A stretch of 12,585 bases of DNA from Anaerolineae bacterium (GCA_015486895.1 WFQT01000467.1:1-12585), one strand, 5' to 3'. Positions 1 through 7,429 are shown, counted from the first letter of the stretch. The notes: a model not told the origin generated them from the letters alone. Numbers and translations: made by a program.

Positions 1-711
1 CGAAATCATCTCACCTTGTACTTCAATGGTTCCCAGGTATGTGGGATTCTCGAAATAGACCGCCCCGACATCCGAGGACAGTTTACTGTCCAGATCATCT
101 AAGTTAAGGAAGCCTGTCTCTCGATCGTACTCCACAACGACGACCTCAATATCAGATTTACAATAGTTCCTGATAATGGAAAGTCGATCGGGGTTCATGA
201 TGCGTGGCACAAGGACTTTTCCTCGCCCGGTTATCCTTGACGCCATGCGCAGCGAAGTCGCCGCTGCCTGAGAACCATCATAGGTAGGCACATTGACCAC
301 GTCCATATCGACCAATTCAGCGATCATGCTGGCATACTCAAACAAAGCCTGAAAACGACCGTGATCTTCGTATGGTTCACCAGCATACGCTGTCAAAAAT
401 TCTGCCCGTTGACTGATGACATTGCAAACTGCCGGCACGTAGTGGAAATGGGCTCCACCCCCGAGAAAACAAAGGTACTCTTGACAGCTAACATCTTCGG
501 ATAAGAGATTCCGCATGTGCCGATCTAAAGAGTACTCATCCAGAAACGGTTGTGGTATTTTGAGATATCCTTTGAACTTGAGCTTTTCAGGGATCAGTCC
601 GTACAACGCATCGATGCTCTCAACACCAATGGCTTCCAACATCTCTCCCTGGATCTCGGGGACAGAGTTTGGAATGTAAGGATGGACAAGTTCTTTCCCA
701 TTATTTTGCAA
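1..711 (-). CDS. gcvPA: GcvPA-like PLP protein (glycine dehydrogenase subunit 1 family), N-terminal 237 residues, cut by window edge
   Basis: This is the amino-terminal half of a protein of the glycine decarboxylase P-protein subunit 1 family, normally about 450 residues; the rest lies beyond base 1. The reading begins at a TTG (709-711) preceded by AAGGAG with a 7-base spacer; a TAG lies in frame just upstream and no ATG fits. Family landmarks are HPYIPNS near residue 9, a start like 'EMLEAIGVESIDALY', FLGGGAHFHYVPAV around residue 80, the MDVVNVPTYDGSQAA stretch around 137, and ENPTYLG near 225. Known family role: with subunit 2 (which carries the PLP lysine) it decarboxylates glycine and passes the aminomethyl group to GcvH. 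Odd points: the usual YTPYQxEISQG segment reads YAGEPYEDHGR here, and (S/A)MYDG reads PTYDG. No gcvT or gcvH is upstream; an aminotransferase ends 124 bases before. A divergent paralogue with another substrate is possible. Family is sure, reaction is not. Confidence 0.85.
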   Translation of the reverse strand, partial: MQNNGKELVHPYIPNSVPEIQGEMLEAIGVESIDALYGLIPEKLKFKGYLKIPQPFLDEYSLDRHMRNLLSEDVSCQEYLCFLGGGAHFHYVPAVCNVISQRAEFLTAYAGEPYEDHGRFQALFEYASMIAELVDMDVVNVPTYDGSQAAATSLRMASRITGRGKVLVPRIMNPDRLSIIRNYCKSDIEVVVVEYDRETGFLNLDDLDSKLSSDVGAVYFENPTYLGTIEVQGEMIS

Positions 712-835
712 TTTGAGACTCCTTGTAATCTACGCCAGGCCTCTACCCGCAACACGGGTCTATCACTCCGGAGAAGGACATTGTAGGCCAGGAAACCAAC
801 TATCTCGGCAAGCAGTGTCAATCCCCCGCTTCACA

Positions 836-2131
836 TCACCACTGATGCCTCTGGAGTGCCTTCAAGATCACCTCAATGCCCTCGGCCATCTGTTCCTTAG
901 TAATAATAAGAGGCGGAGCTATCCGCAAAGAGCTGGAACCACATTTAGTCATAACCACCCCATCATCACCTATCTCTTTGATGATAGGCTTAATCAACTC
1001 GCTTGCAGGAGAACCATCTTCGTTAACCAACTCCACTGCCTGCATCAGCCCTTTGCCGCGCACTTCGCCGATGATGGGCAGTGTCTTCTGCGCTTCTAAG
1101 AACTGGTTTTGCAGGTAGTCTCCCATCTCTACGGCGTGTTCCATCAGCCCTTCTTCCATAGTAATGCGCAGCGATGTTACCCCAGATTTGCATGCTACCG
1201 GATTGCCGCCAAAGGTAGTGCCGTGGGCGCCGGGAGGCCAGGCATCCATTAGCTCGCGGCGAGCGATAGTAGCGCTCAGCGGCAAACCACCACCGATAGC
1301 TTTCCCCAAAGCGACGATATCAGGTTCGACGTCCCAGTATTCCGACGCCAGGAATTTGCCAGCGCGTCCGAGTCCGCTCTGCACCTCATCGGCTATGAGA
1401 AGTGCGCCAGTACGGTCACATATTTCCCGCAAGCCACTGAGGAAGTTATCCGGCGGCACGATGTAGCCACCTTCCCCGGCGATTGGCTCAACGAGGATAG
1501 CCGCCAGATCGGCGGGCGGCACAACAGTCTGGAGGGCTCTTTCAATCAAATGCAACGAAGCCTGACCACACTCTTCCGGGGAACTGGCGGGGAAATCACA
1601 CCGATAGGGATACGGATAAGGGATGTGTTGCACTCCGGCCAGCAGGCCAGACAGGTGAGCGCGGTAGGCGCTGGAACTTGCAGTCATGGAAAGGGCCCCC
1701 ATAGACCGGCCATGGAATGCCCCCATAAAGGCAATGATCATCGGGCGATTGGTCACAAAACGTGCCAACTTGACGGCTGTTTCCACTGCCTCGGAGCCAC
1801 TATTCATAAGTATTCCCTTACCATGCTTCAACTTACCAGGCATAAAGGAGCGAACATATTCCAATAGCTCCACATAGGGTTCCATGTAGCCCACATGGCA
1901 AGCTGCGTGCATCAACTTAGCGACCTGTTCCTGCACCGCCGCCACTACTTTTGGATGGGAATGGCCCACATTCATAGTGGCTATGCCCGCTACAAAGTCT
2001 AAATAACGTTTGCCTTCTACATCGTAAAGGTATACCCCTTCTCCTCGGTCAAAAACGATGTTTGTGTACCTGTAGATGGCCGGCGAGACCAAATCTTTGT
2101 CTCTGGCGATGATCTCTTCACTGAGCGACAT
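836..2131 (-). CDS. class III PLP-dependent aminotransferase (4-aminobutyrate aminotransferase / amino-acid racemase type)
   Basis: Full-length fold-type I, class III enzyme of 431 residues, the normal family length. I chose ATG at 2129-2131, seven bases after AGGAGG, over a TTG one codon upstream, which would sit too close. Visible landmarks: SGSEA at 111-115 (phosphate binding), FHGRSMG from 139 (the aromatic residue stacks on PLP), EPIAGEGG at 215-222, ADEVQSG from 247 with Asp248 for the pyridine nitrogen, Lys277 in ALGKAIGGG as the Schiff-base lysine, and GTTFGGNPVA from 304. All catalytic residues are present. The PYPYPYR stretch after PGV/AGV-QHI resembles the archaeal and thermophile GabT-like group, which includes GABA aminotransferases and broad-specificity amino-acid racemases or epimerases. 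Its place between a Liv-type importer and a GcvPA-like gene suggests it acts on the imported amino acid; whether it transaminates or epimerises cannot be told from sequence. Cytoplasmic. Confidence 0.93.
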   Translation of the reverse strand: MSLSEEIIARDKDLVSPAIYRYTNIVFDRGEGVYLYDVEGKRYLDFVAGIATMNVGHSHPKVVAAVQEQVAKLMHAACHVGYMEPYVELLEYVRSFMPGKLKHGKGILMNSGSEAVETAVKLARFVTNRPMIIAFMGAFHGRSMGALSMTASSSAYRAHLSGLLAGVQHIPYPYPYRCDFPASSPEECGQASLHLIERALQTVVPPADLAAILVEPIAGEGGYIVPPDNFLSGLREICDRTGALLIADEVQSGLGRAGKFLASEYWDVEPDIVALGKAIGGGLPLSATIARRELMDAWPPGAHGTTFGGNPVACKSGVTSLRITMEEGLMEHAVEMGDYLQNQFLEAQKTLPIIGEVRGKGLMQAVELVNEDGSPASELIKPIIKEIGDDGVVMTKCGSSSLRIAPPLIITKEQMAEGIEVILKALQRHQW

Positions 2132-2223
2132 CAAAACACCTCCTCATTAAACAACGTAACCAACTTGATAATATTACCGGAGTCTGGCAAAAATGATGTT
2201 CTAGGCTCGATCTAACTATCTTT

Positions 2224-2285
2224 ACCGCAGATTGCACGGATCAACACAGATTTTCCCTTTGCTTTTCGACCCAACTCTGTGCAAT
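2224..2285. repeat. imperfect inverted repeat of dispersed 'CGCAGATTGCACGG' type
   Basis: The stretch from 2224 contains CGCAGATTGCACGG followed by ATCAACACAGATTTT, and at about 2275-2285 the near-complement TCTGTGCAATT returns, so the block is a loose inverted repeat around a C/T-rich centre. Sequences of this wording recur in non-coding DNA of many bacterial genomes; recognition here is from general memory and from the inverted layout, with only this one copy in the window. Confidence 0.4.
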
Positions 2286-2349
2286 TCCATGTTTTTCTAC
2301 GGCTAAAATAAAAACGTTGCTACTTGCTTTCACTTATCCTCTGTACGGG

Positions 2350-2372
2350 TCAAGACGTGCCTCGCCCCTACG
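2350..2372. repeat. fragment of a GGGGCGAGGCACG dispersed repeat
   Basis: On the minus strand this reads CGTAGGGGCGAGGCACGTC directly after the livF stop. It looks like half of the palindromic GTAGGGGCGAGGC...GCCTCGCCCCTAC repeats found between genes in some Chloroflexota. A related short piece, GTAGGGGCGAC, lies at 7580-7590. Without a genome search the repeat status is only probable. Confidence 0.3.
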
Positions 2373-2373
2373 G

Positions 2374-3078
2374 CTACCTTCCCAGATACGCCTCTACCGT
2401 GTGCGGATCATTCAGCACATCCATACCTAATCCCTCTAGAACAGCCTTCCCGGTTTCCAGAACGTAGGCATAATCTGCAATACGAAGGGAATGCTTTACG
2501 TTCTGTTCAACCAATAAAATGGTAAGGCCTCTCTTCCTCAATTCTTGAACAATTTGGAAAATTTGTTGCACCAAAATAGGAGCCAGCCCCAGGGAAGGCT
2601 CATCTAACATTAAGATTCTGGGAAGCGCCATAATTCCGCGACCAATCGCCAACATCTGTTGTTCTCCCCCAGACAGCGTTATGGCAAGTTGATCACGTCT
2701 TTCTCTCAACACGGGGAAAAGCGAAAACACCTCCTCCAAATTCTTTTGGCGCTCCTTTTTCGCCCTGCGATGAATAGATGCTACCAGCAAATTCTCATAG
2801 ACCGTCATCTCCGGAAAGAGTTTACGCCTCTCCGGCACTTGTACCACCCCAATCCTGGCAATCTCGTGCCCTTTCATCCCTGTAAGCTTTTGTCCATCCA
2901 GATATATCTCCCCAGATTCCGGCGTGATAAGCCCAGAGATAGTATTGATCAAGGTCGTTTTGCCAGCCCCATTGGCGCCGACAATGCTCACAATCTGCCC
3001 ATCCTCTACTTTCAGCGACACATCCGCAAGCGCCAGGAATGCTCCATACCGCACCGTTAGGTTCTTCACCTCAAGCAA
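2374..3078 (-). CDS. livF: branched-chain amino acid ABC transporter ATPase LivF
   Basis: ATP-binding subunit of 234 residues, typical LivF length. Walker A GANGAGKTT at 34-42, Q-loop Gln80 in VVQVPERR, the LivF hallmark PERRKLFPEMTVYENL, signature LSGGEQQ at 135-141, Walker B ILMLDEP at 155-161, and LLVEQN near 190, where LivF proteins carry Gln in place of the usual switch His. It should pair with LivG on the inner face of the membrane and drive import through LivH/LivM. Start is TTG (3076-3078), six bases after AGGAGG and overlapping the livG stop by 8 bases, which implies translational coupling. It is the last gene of the transporter block; the aminotransferase follows after 242 bases. 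Confidence 0.96.
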   Translation of the reverse strand: MLEVKNLTVRYGAFLALADVSLKVEDGQIVSIVGANGAGKTTLINTISGLITPESGEIYLDGQKLTGMKGHEIARIGVVQVPERRKLFPEMTVYENLLVASIHRRAKKERQKNLEEVFSLFPVLRERRDQLAITLSGGEQQMLAIGRGIMALPRILMLDEPSLGLAPILVQQIFQIVQELRKRGLTILLVEQNVKHSLRIADYAYVLETGKAVLEGLGMDVLNDPHTVEAYLGR

Positions 3079-3796
3079 CGAGCACCTCCTCCCCCAAATA
3101 AGCTTTTAGCACCTGAGGATCATGGCTCACTTTCTGTGGTGTCCCTTCAGAGATCTTCTCACCAAAATTCAGCACGACGATTCGATGTGATAGACTCATC
3201 ACAACCTTCATAACATGTTCAACTAGCAAAAAAGTTATTCCGTCCTTGTTCAGATCTTTAACAAGATCGAGCACCTCTTCTACTTCCACAGCGTTAAGCC
3301 CGGCAGCAACCTCATCCAGAAGAAGTATTTGGGGTTCCGTTGCCAATGCTTTTGCTATCTCCAGGCGCTTCAGCTCCAGTAATGGCAGATCGCGTGCCAT
3401 AGTATCCGCTCGGCGCGCCATCCCGACCCTTTTCAACATTTCCCCCGCTTTGCGCCGGGCATCCGTGGTATTATGGTAATGGACAAAAGCCCCTATCATC
3501 ACATTTTCCAGGGCCGTTATCTCGGGAAATGGTTGCACTATCTGAAAAGTTCGGGCCAGGCCGAAAGCACATACTTCATGGGGCTTCATACCGTTTAACG
3601 TTTCCCCTTTAAACCTCACAGTGCCGCTGGAAGGGAGGATAAAGCCAGATATCATGTTGAAAGTCGTCGTCTTCCCGGCACCATTGGGCCCGATAAGCCC
3701 TATGATCATCCCTTCCTCTACCTGGAAGCTAAGGTCACGTACGGCTACGAGGCCACCGAAATACTTAGTCAGGCTATTTACTTCCAACAGGCTCAT
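3071..3796 (-). CDS. livG: branched-chain amino acid ABC transporter ATPase LivG, with degenerate ABC signature
   Basis: ATP-binding subunit of 241 residues. I chose ATG at 3794-3796 (MSLLEVNSL), six bases after GGAGA; an upstream in-frame start at 3835 would add 13 residues of non-family sequence inside livM. Walker A GPNGAGKTT at 36-44, Q-loop Gln85 in ARTFQIVQPFPEITALENV, Walker B ILLLDE at 157-162, switch His194 in LLVEHVM. The signature, usually L-S-(Y/G)-G-(D/Q), reads LPLLELKRLEIAKAL here (from 137), and Walker B is followed by Val instead of Pro (DEVAAGLN). This wording is seen in a LivG subgroup, so it is likely functional with LivF supplying the canonical signature. The start overlaps the end of livM by 23 bases, and the end overlaps livF. 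Confidence 0.95.
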   Translation of the reverse strand: MSLLEVNSLTKYFGGLVAVRDLSFQVEEGMIIGLIGPNGAGKTTTFNMISGFILPSSGTVRFKGETLNGMKPHEVCAFGLARTFQIVQPFPEITALENVMIGAFVHYHNTTDARRKAGEMLKRVGMARRADTMARDLPLLELKRLEIAKALATEPQILLLDEVAAGLNAVEVEEVLDLVKDLNKDGITFLLVEHVMKVVMSLSHRIVVLNFGEKISEGTPQKVSHDPQVLKAYLGEEVLVA

Positions 3797-4778
3797 GACC
3801 AATCTCCCCCGGCGAATTCTTTTTCCCTTTTCCAAGAGATCCTAAAATCCCTAGGACTCCCTTGGGCATAAACAGCATGACCAGCACTAAAATCAAACCA
3901 TATATGAGTAAATTAGCTCCGGCAAAACTTCCACTAAGTTCGGCGCGGGTAATTTCGGCAATCGGCACCAAGATGAGTGCACCCACTGCAGGTCCCCAGA
4001 CAGTACCAATCCCTCCAATGATAGCAAATAGGAGGATCTGTACAGAAGGACCTTCACCAAATACCGAGCGAGGATTCATGTAGGTAAAATACTGCGCGTA
4101 GAGCGTCCCGCCAATGGCGGTCATGAACGCACTGAGGGTAATCGCCATAAGTTTGGCCTTCATGGTATTAACTCCGAGGGCTTCCGCTGCATCCTCGTTC
4201 TCTCTCACCGAGATAAGATAATAGCCAAACCTGCTTCTGGCTATCCAGAGAGTCAGGAGTACCCCCAGGAAAGCCGCCACTAACGCAACGTAATAATACC
4301 CAGTTCTGCTACCAAACTGCATAATCCAGAAGTTGTTACCTTTCCATGGAACCTCCAAGCCCCCTGCGCCGCCAATGGCTTGTATATTCGTGGCGACATA
4401 CACCGCGGCCTCTGCAAGGGCAATGGTTACCAGCGCAAAATAAGCCCCCTTAATACCATATCGGAAGCAAAGATAGCCTATGAACCATCCTGTAACACCA
4501 GCAATAACCGCACCCACCCACATTCCAAGCCACGGGGTTATGCCGGCACTGACAAACAGATACGTGGAGACATAAGCACCGATACCTAAGAACAGACCAT
4601 GGCCCAGAGAGTGCTGTCCAGCATATCCACCGAGGATATTCCATGCCGTAGCCAGGAAAGCATAAAGGAACACCATAAAGCCAATATTGATAATGTACTG
4701 GCTGGCAAAAGTGGGGATAAACAACAGCACGACGAATAGCACAACGGTAAAGGTTACCTGCCTATCCACAGCTTTCAT
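3774..4778 (-). CDS. livM: branched-chain amino acid ABC transporter permease LivM
   Basis: Integral membrane permease of 334 residues with about eight to ten hydrophobic segments. Family features: the N-terminal NILGGYAGQHSLGHGLFLGIGAY segment (about residues 47-69), the RENEDAAEALGVNTMKAKL loop near 192-210 (the EAA-type helix that contacts the ATPases), and GGIGTVWGPAVGA near 255. The charged tail from about residue 314 (KGKKNSPGEIGHEPVGSK) is translated over the start of livG. Start ATG at 4776-4778 overlaps the livH stop as ATGA, with GGAGG nine bases upstream, so livH and livM are coupled. It should form the transport channel with LivH. Confidence 0.96.
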   Translation of the reverse strand: MKAVDRQVTFTVVLFVVLLFIPTFASQYIINIGFMVFLYAFLATAWNILGGYAGQHSLGHGLFLGIGAYVSTYLFVSAGITPWLGMWVGAVIAGVTGWFIGYLCFRYGIKGAYFALVTIALAEAAVYVATNIQAIGGAGGLEVPWKGNNFWIMQFGSRTGYYYVALVAAFLGVLLTLWIARSRFGYYLISVRENEDAAEALGVNTMKAKLMAITLSAFMTAIGGTLYAQYFTYMNPRSVFGEGPSVQILLFAIIGGIGTVWGPAVGALILVPIAEITRAELSGSFAGANLLIYGLILVLVMLFMPKGVLGILGSLGKGKKNSPGEIGHEPVGSK

Positions 4779-5644
4779 CTTTGCTTTCCTCCAAACAACC
4801 CCAGTGGGCGATAAAGCAGTATCAGAACGAAAACGGCAAACACCAACACACGGGATAGAGATCCCGGTAGCGCAGCCGCTCCTACAGACTCAGTTACACC
4901 TATTATCAATCCACCCGCCAGAGCGCCTAAGAAATTCCCCATGCCGCCCAAAACGACAATAACAAAAGCAATCAAGCCAAAAAACTCACCAACGGTTGGC
5001 GAGACATAATAGAAAGGTATCATCAAAGATGCAGCAACCCCCAGGCAAGCAGAGCCAATGCCAAATGCCAATAAATACGCCCAGGATACATCAATACCCA
5101 TAAGTGTCGCTGCATCGCCATCTTGAGCTGCAGCGCGAATTCCTCTCCCCGTGTCTGTATTTTGCAGGAGCCAATAAAGGATAAAAGTTGCCAGTATAGA
5201 GCCAATAAACGCTATAAGCTTCCCACTTGTAACGACTACAGAACCAATGGTTAGCGCAGTATTGTAGCGTGTCTGTGCAAAAAGAACATCAGCCTTGAAA
5301 AATATCAGAGCCAAATTCTGCAGCACTAAGCTCAGCCCAACTGTAAGCATAATCTGGTTAATAGCAGGGTACTTGAGGATGGGACGTATGGTTAGCTCAA
5401 ATATCACCACTCCAATTAGGAACAAAGCAGGGATCGAGACGATTAGCGTCAAGTATGGATCCCACCCCATCTTGGCTACCAGAAAATAAACCAAATACAT
5501 ACCTATCATCAAAAACTCGCCATGGGCAAAATTGATGATTTTCAAAACGCCCCATATCAACGTCAGCCCGATGGAAATTAAAGCCAATACGCCGCCCATC
5601 AGGATACCGCTAACCAAGGCTTGTAAGAAAAGTGCTGTTGTCAC
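4775..5644 (-). CDS. livH: branched-chain amino acid ABC transporter permease LivH
   Basis: Integral membrane permease of 289 residues. Family features: the N-terminal LISIGLTLIWGVLKIINFAHGEFLMIG segment, the cytoplasmic coupling loop AAAQDGDAATLMGIDV (about 173-188), the GLIAFVIVVLGGMGNFLGALAGG segment near 224-246, and the YRPLGLFGGKQR end that is typical of LivH. Start is GTG at 5642-5644 with GGAGG six bases upstream. It begins 66 bases after the livK stop; that gap holds a strong hairpin. The stop overlaps the livM start by four bases. Confidence 0.96.
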   Translation of the reverse strand: MTTALFLQALVSGILMGGVLALISIGLTLIWGVLKIINFAHGEFLMIGMYLVYFLVAKMGWDPYLTLIVSIPALFLIGVVIFELTIRPILKYPAINQIMLTVGLSLVLQNLALIFFKADVLFAQTRYNTALTIGSVVVTSGKLIAFIGSILATFILYWLLQNTDTGRGIRAAAQDGDAATLMGIDVSWAYLLAFGIGSACLGVAASLMIPFYYVSPTVGEFFGLIAFVIVVLGGMGNFLGALAGGLIIGVTESVGAAALPGSLSRVLVFAVFVLILLYRPLGLFGGKQR

Positions 5645-5669
5645 CTTTCTCCTCCGTCCGGTTTGGGTA

Positions 5670-5702
5670 GTAGCAAGGGAAGAAAGTTCCTTCCCTTGCT
5701 AC
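5670..5702. terminator. 13-bp stem hairpin between livK and livH
   Basis: Perfect inverted repeat GTAGCAAGGGAAG (5670-5682) and CTTCCCTTGCTAC (5690-5702) with a 7-base loop. It lies 8 bases after the livK stop codon. There is no run of T on the minus-strand exit side, so it is not a textbook intrinsic terminator; a partial terminator or an mRNA 3'-end stabiliser that lets livK be made in excess over the permease and ATPase genes is the likelier reading. Confidence 0.65.
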
Positions 5703-5710
5703 ACAGTTCA

Positions 5711-6994
5711 TCATTTACCGAGTTTAACCTTCGCAGTCGCATAATCTGCAGGCCATACAGGCAACATATTGCCATTCTGCACCTGCGTCACAAAGAGAGG
5801 CGCATTGGGATTCTGGCCATCTTTGTCAAAGTAGATGTGATCGGTCGGAAGGACAATCATGTTCTTCCCTTTCCGAAAATCGGTCTTGGCCAACGCTTCC
5901 CGCAAGGCCTCTGGATTAGCTTTTCCGGCACGTTCAAGTGCGTCAGCGACAATGTAGCCAGCCTGATAGGCATAAGCGCCATTCCCGGTGATGTCGGTTC
6001 CAAACTTTGCCTTGTATCTGTCATTCAGCTCCTTGGCCCCGGGGGCATACTTCGTGTACTCAGTCTCGGCAAGAATACCTTCTGCTGTTTTCCCAAGTCT
6101 GTGAAGGTATTCTGGGTCCTCAGTGCCACCGGCACCATCCAAAAGTGGGATATTGGTCATACCTAATTCCTGACGAGCTTGCGTGATAAGGACAGCGTCG
6201 TTCAAGTAAGTGACCATCAATATAGCATCCGGCTTGGCTGCCTTTACTTTGGCGACCTGCGTAGTGAGGTCAGGGGCACTGGCCGGATACTTAACCTCAA
6301 TCACCATATCCATCCCGGCTTCCTTTAAGTATTTCTTCTCGCCTACAGCGGTCGATTCTCCCCAGTCTGTATCTTCGTGCAGTAGGGCTACACGCTTGAC
6401 ATCAATCCCGGCCAGTTTCTTAAGATCTTTTAGAAACTGAACCTGATCCTTGGCATACCCATCTGCCTTGGGACATACTCGGAAGGTGTACTTAAAGCCA
6501 CGCTCGGTGATCTTATCGGCCACAGCCATGGAGACGACAAAAGGAGTTTTTAGTCTCTCTGCCGCTTGAGTGGCCGGTATAGTCACAGATGATTGATAAG
6601 CACCAACAATAACCGGCACCTTCTCCTGCTGTACCAACCGCTCCACCTCGGATATCCCTATGTCAGGCTTACCCTGAGAGTCGCCCCACACTATCTCTAT
6701 CTTAGCGCCGCCCATGGATTTGATGCCGCCAGCCTTGTTAATTTCATCTATGGCCAGTTGAAGACCGTTCCGGTTTTCCGCGCCAAGTTTTGCAAGGCTC
6801 CCGGTAAGCGGGTACAACCCACCTATGCGAACAACTTTCTCCGGTTTTGGTGGTACTTTCGTTGGGGCAGCAGGTACTTTCGTTGGAGCAACAGGTGCTT
6901 TCGTTGGAACAGCAGTTGGCTTGGCACAACCGGCCACTACCATAGCCGCCAACACCAACAAAACAATCAAGACGAACCAATTACGAGATCTCAT
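5711..6994 (-). CDS. livK: branched-chain amino acid ABC transporter substrate-binding lipoprotein LivK
   Basis: Type I periplasmic-binding protein of 427 residues, exported and lipid-anchored. The signal peptide has Arg2/Arg4, a hydrophobic core to residue 20 and the lipobox VAGC with Cys23 as the acylated residue. Residues 26-51 are a Pro/Thr/Lys/Val/Ala linker built on repeated APTKVP units, typical of Chloroflexota surface lipoproteins. The mature domain starts about residue 54 (VVRIGGLYPLTG) and contains GLQLAIDEINKAGGI, VIVGAYQSSVTIPATQAAE (ligand-contact region) and VALLHEDTDWGES. The ligand may be a branched-chain amino acid, another amino acid or a small amide; binding residues do not settle it. 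ATG start with AGGAGG and an AGAAAAA spacer. A TATAAT box about 25 bases upstream suggests its own promoter. Confidence 0.95.
   Translation of the reverse strand: MRSRNWFVLIVLLVLAAMVVAGCAKPTAVPTKAPVAPTKVPAAPTKVPPKPEKVVRIGGLYPLTGSLAKLGAENRNGLQLAIDEINKAGGIKSMGGAKIEIVWGDSQGKPDIGISEVERLVQQEKVPVIVGAYQSSVTIPATQAAERLKTPFVVSMAVADKITERGFKYTFRVCPKADGYAKDQVQFLKDLKKLAGIDVKRVALLHEDTDWGESTAVGEKKYLKEAGMDMVIEVKYPASAPDLTTQVAKVKAAKPDAILMVTYLNDAVLITQARQELGMTNIPLLDGAGGTEDPEYLHRLGKTAEGILAETEYTKYAPGAKELNDRYKAKFGTDITGNGAYAYQAGYIVADALERAGKANPEALREALAKTDFRKGKNMIVLPTDHIYFDKDGQNPNAPLFVTQVQNGNMLPVWPADYATAKVKLGK
6852..6914. repeat. three 21-base tandem repeats coding the LivK linker
   Basis: Three adjoining units on the plus strand, each of the form GGTxCTTTCGTTGGxxCAxCA: 6852-6872, 6873-6893 and 6894-6914. 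They differ at only a few positions and encode three heptapeptides of the APTK(V/A)P(A/V/P) kind, making the flexible tether between the lipidated cysteine and the binding domain. Copy number could vary by slippage. Confidence 0.85.
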
Positions 6995-7019
6995 TTTTTC
7001 TCCTCCTGATAGCGCTTAG

Positions 7020-7025
7020 ATTATA
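7020..7025 (-). promoter_or_regulatory. livK: candidate -10 box of a livK promoter
   Basis: TATAAT on the minus strand, placing the transcript start near 7013 and leaving a short leader that holds the GGAGG site. The hexamer 17 bases upstream is TAGAAG, a poor -35. It could serve a second promoter inside the ORF118-livK gap. Sequence match only. Confidence 0.4.
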
Positions 7026-7072
7026 GTTCTCTGTTTACTGCCCTTCTACGCATGATCTGAACCTTTCCTTTT

Positions 7073-7429
7073 CTAATCACCTCCTTCTTCTTGCCCTGTA
7101 GATAGACCATCATCCAACACCCACACACCTGAGGCAGTTTTCCCTAAAAATCGGTTAAATTTCTGTAGCATCTGTTCCCCAGTGTCTCGTGGAAGTACAG
7201 AAGACAAGGCAAGATGGACATAGCGAAGTTGTCTCTCATCTTGCCAAGCATCCGCCCCTATTGTTCTTAGGAAACGCAAGGCACCCATGGAGATATCCTC
7301 AAGATAGAAACTCAATTTCGCATTCTTTCCCTCTTGTTGCACATCCTGCAATATCTGTGGGTAGACTGTTTGTATCTGTTTTAAGCGTCCCACCACCCAC
7401 TCCATATCATGCTCTAAGCTCGATGCCAT
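7073..7429 (-). CDS. hypothetical protein of 118 residues, upstream of livK
   Basis: I do not recognise the family. The product is soluble, rich in charged and amphipathic helix-like stretches (for example VVGRLKQIQTVYPQILQDV and MLQKFNRFLG), with no signal peptide, no membrane segment and no cysteine. It ends in an acidic tail (GQEEGGD). ATG at 7427-7429 has only a weak GAG as ribosome site; the reading is open for about 17 codons further upstream but offers no better start. It is codirectional with livK, 78 bases before it, and lies between the PucR-family regulator and the transporter. The amino-acid pattern (balanced, helix-forming, MGALRFLRTIGADAWQDERQL) looks like a real protein and not an antisense shadow. 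A small regulatory or adaptor role is a guess only. Confidence 0.6.
   Translation of the reverse strand: MASSLEHDMEWVVGRLKQIQTVYPQILQDVQQEGKNAKLSFYLEDISMGALRFLRTIGADAWQDERQLRYVHLALSSVLPRDTGEQMLQKFNRFLGKTASGVWVLDDGLSTGQEEGGD

Larger units (their letters stand above)
2132..2373. other. 242-base gap between livF and the aminotransferase
   Basis: No gene is seen. The end nearest the aminotransferase is A+T rich (GTAATATTATC on the minus strand, about 2166-2176) and may contain its promoter, but no convincing -35/-10 pair could be fixed. The middle holds a fragment of the 'CGCAGATT-CACGGAT' dispersed sequence type and the livF end holds a GGGGCGAGGCACG fragment, both described separately. No intrinsic terminator (stem followed by a T run) was seen after livF, so readthrough into the aminotransferase is possible. 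Confidence 0.5.

Noticed and set aside
594..821. Minus-strand 75-codon ORF between the aminotransferase and the GcvPA-like gene
   Set aside because: It overlaps the true GcvPA-like reading by over 110 bases in another frame and lacks a spaced ribosome site; the AAGGAG in this gap serves the TTG at 711.
3797..3835. Upstream start giving LivG 13 extra residues
   Set aside because: The added residues lie inside the livM coding end and do not resemble a LivG amino terminus; ATG at 3796 has its own GGAGA site.
5670..5702. Full intrinsic terminator ending the livK transcript
   Set aside because: No T run follows the stem in the direction of transcription, and the livH ribosome site comes shortly after.
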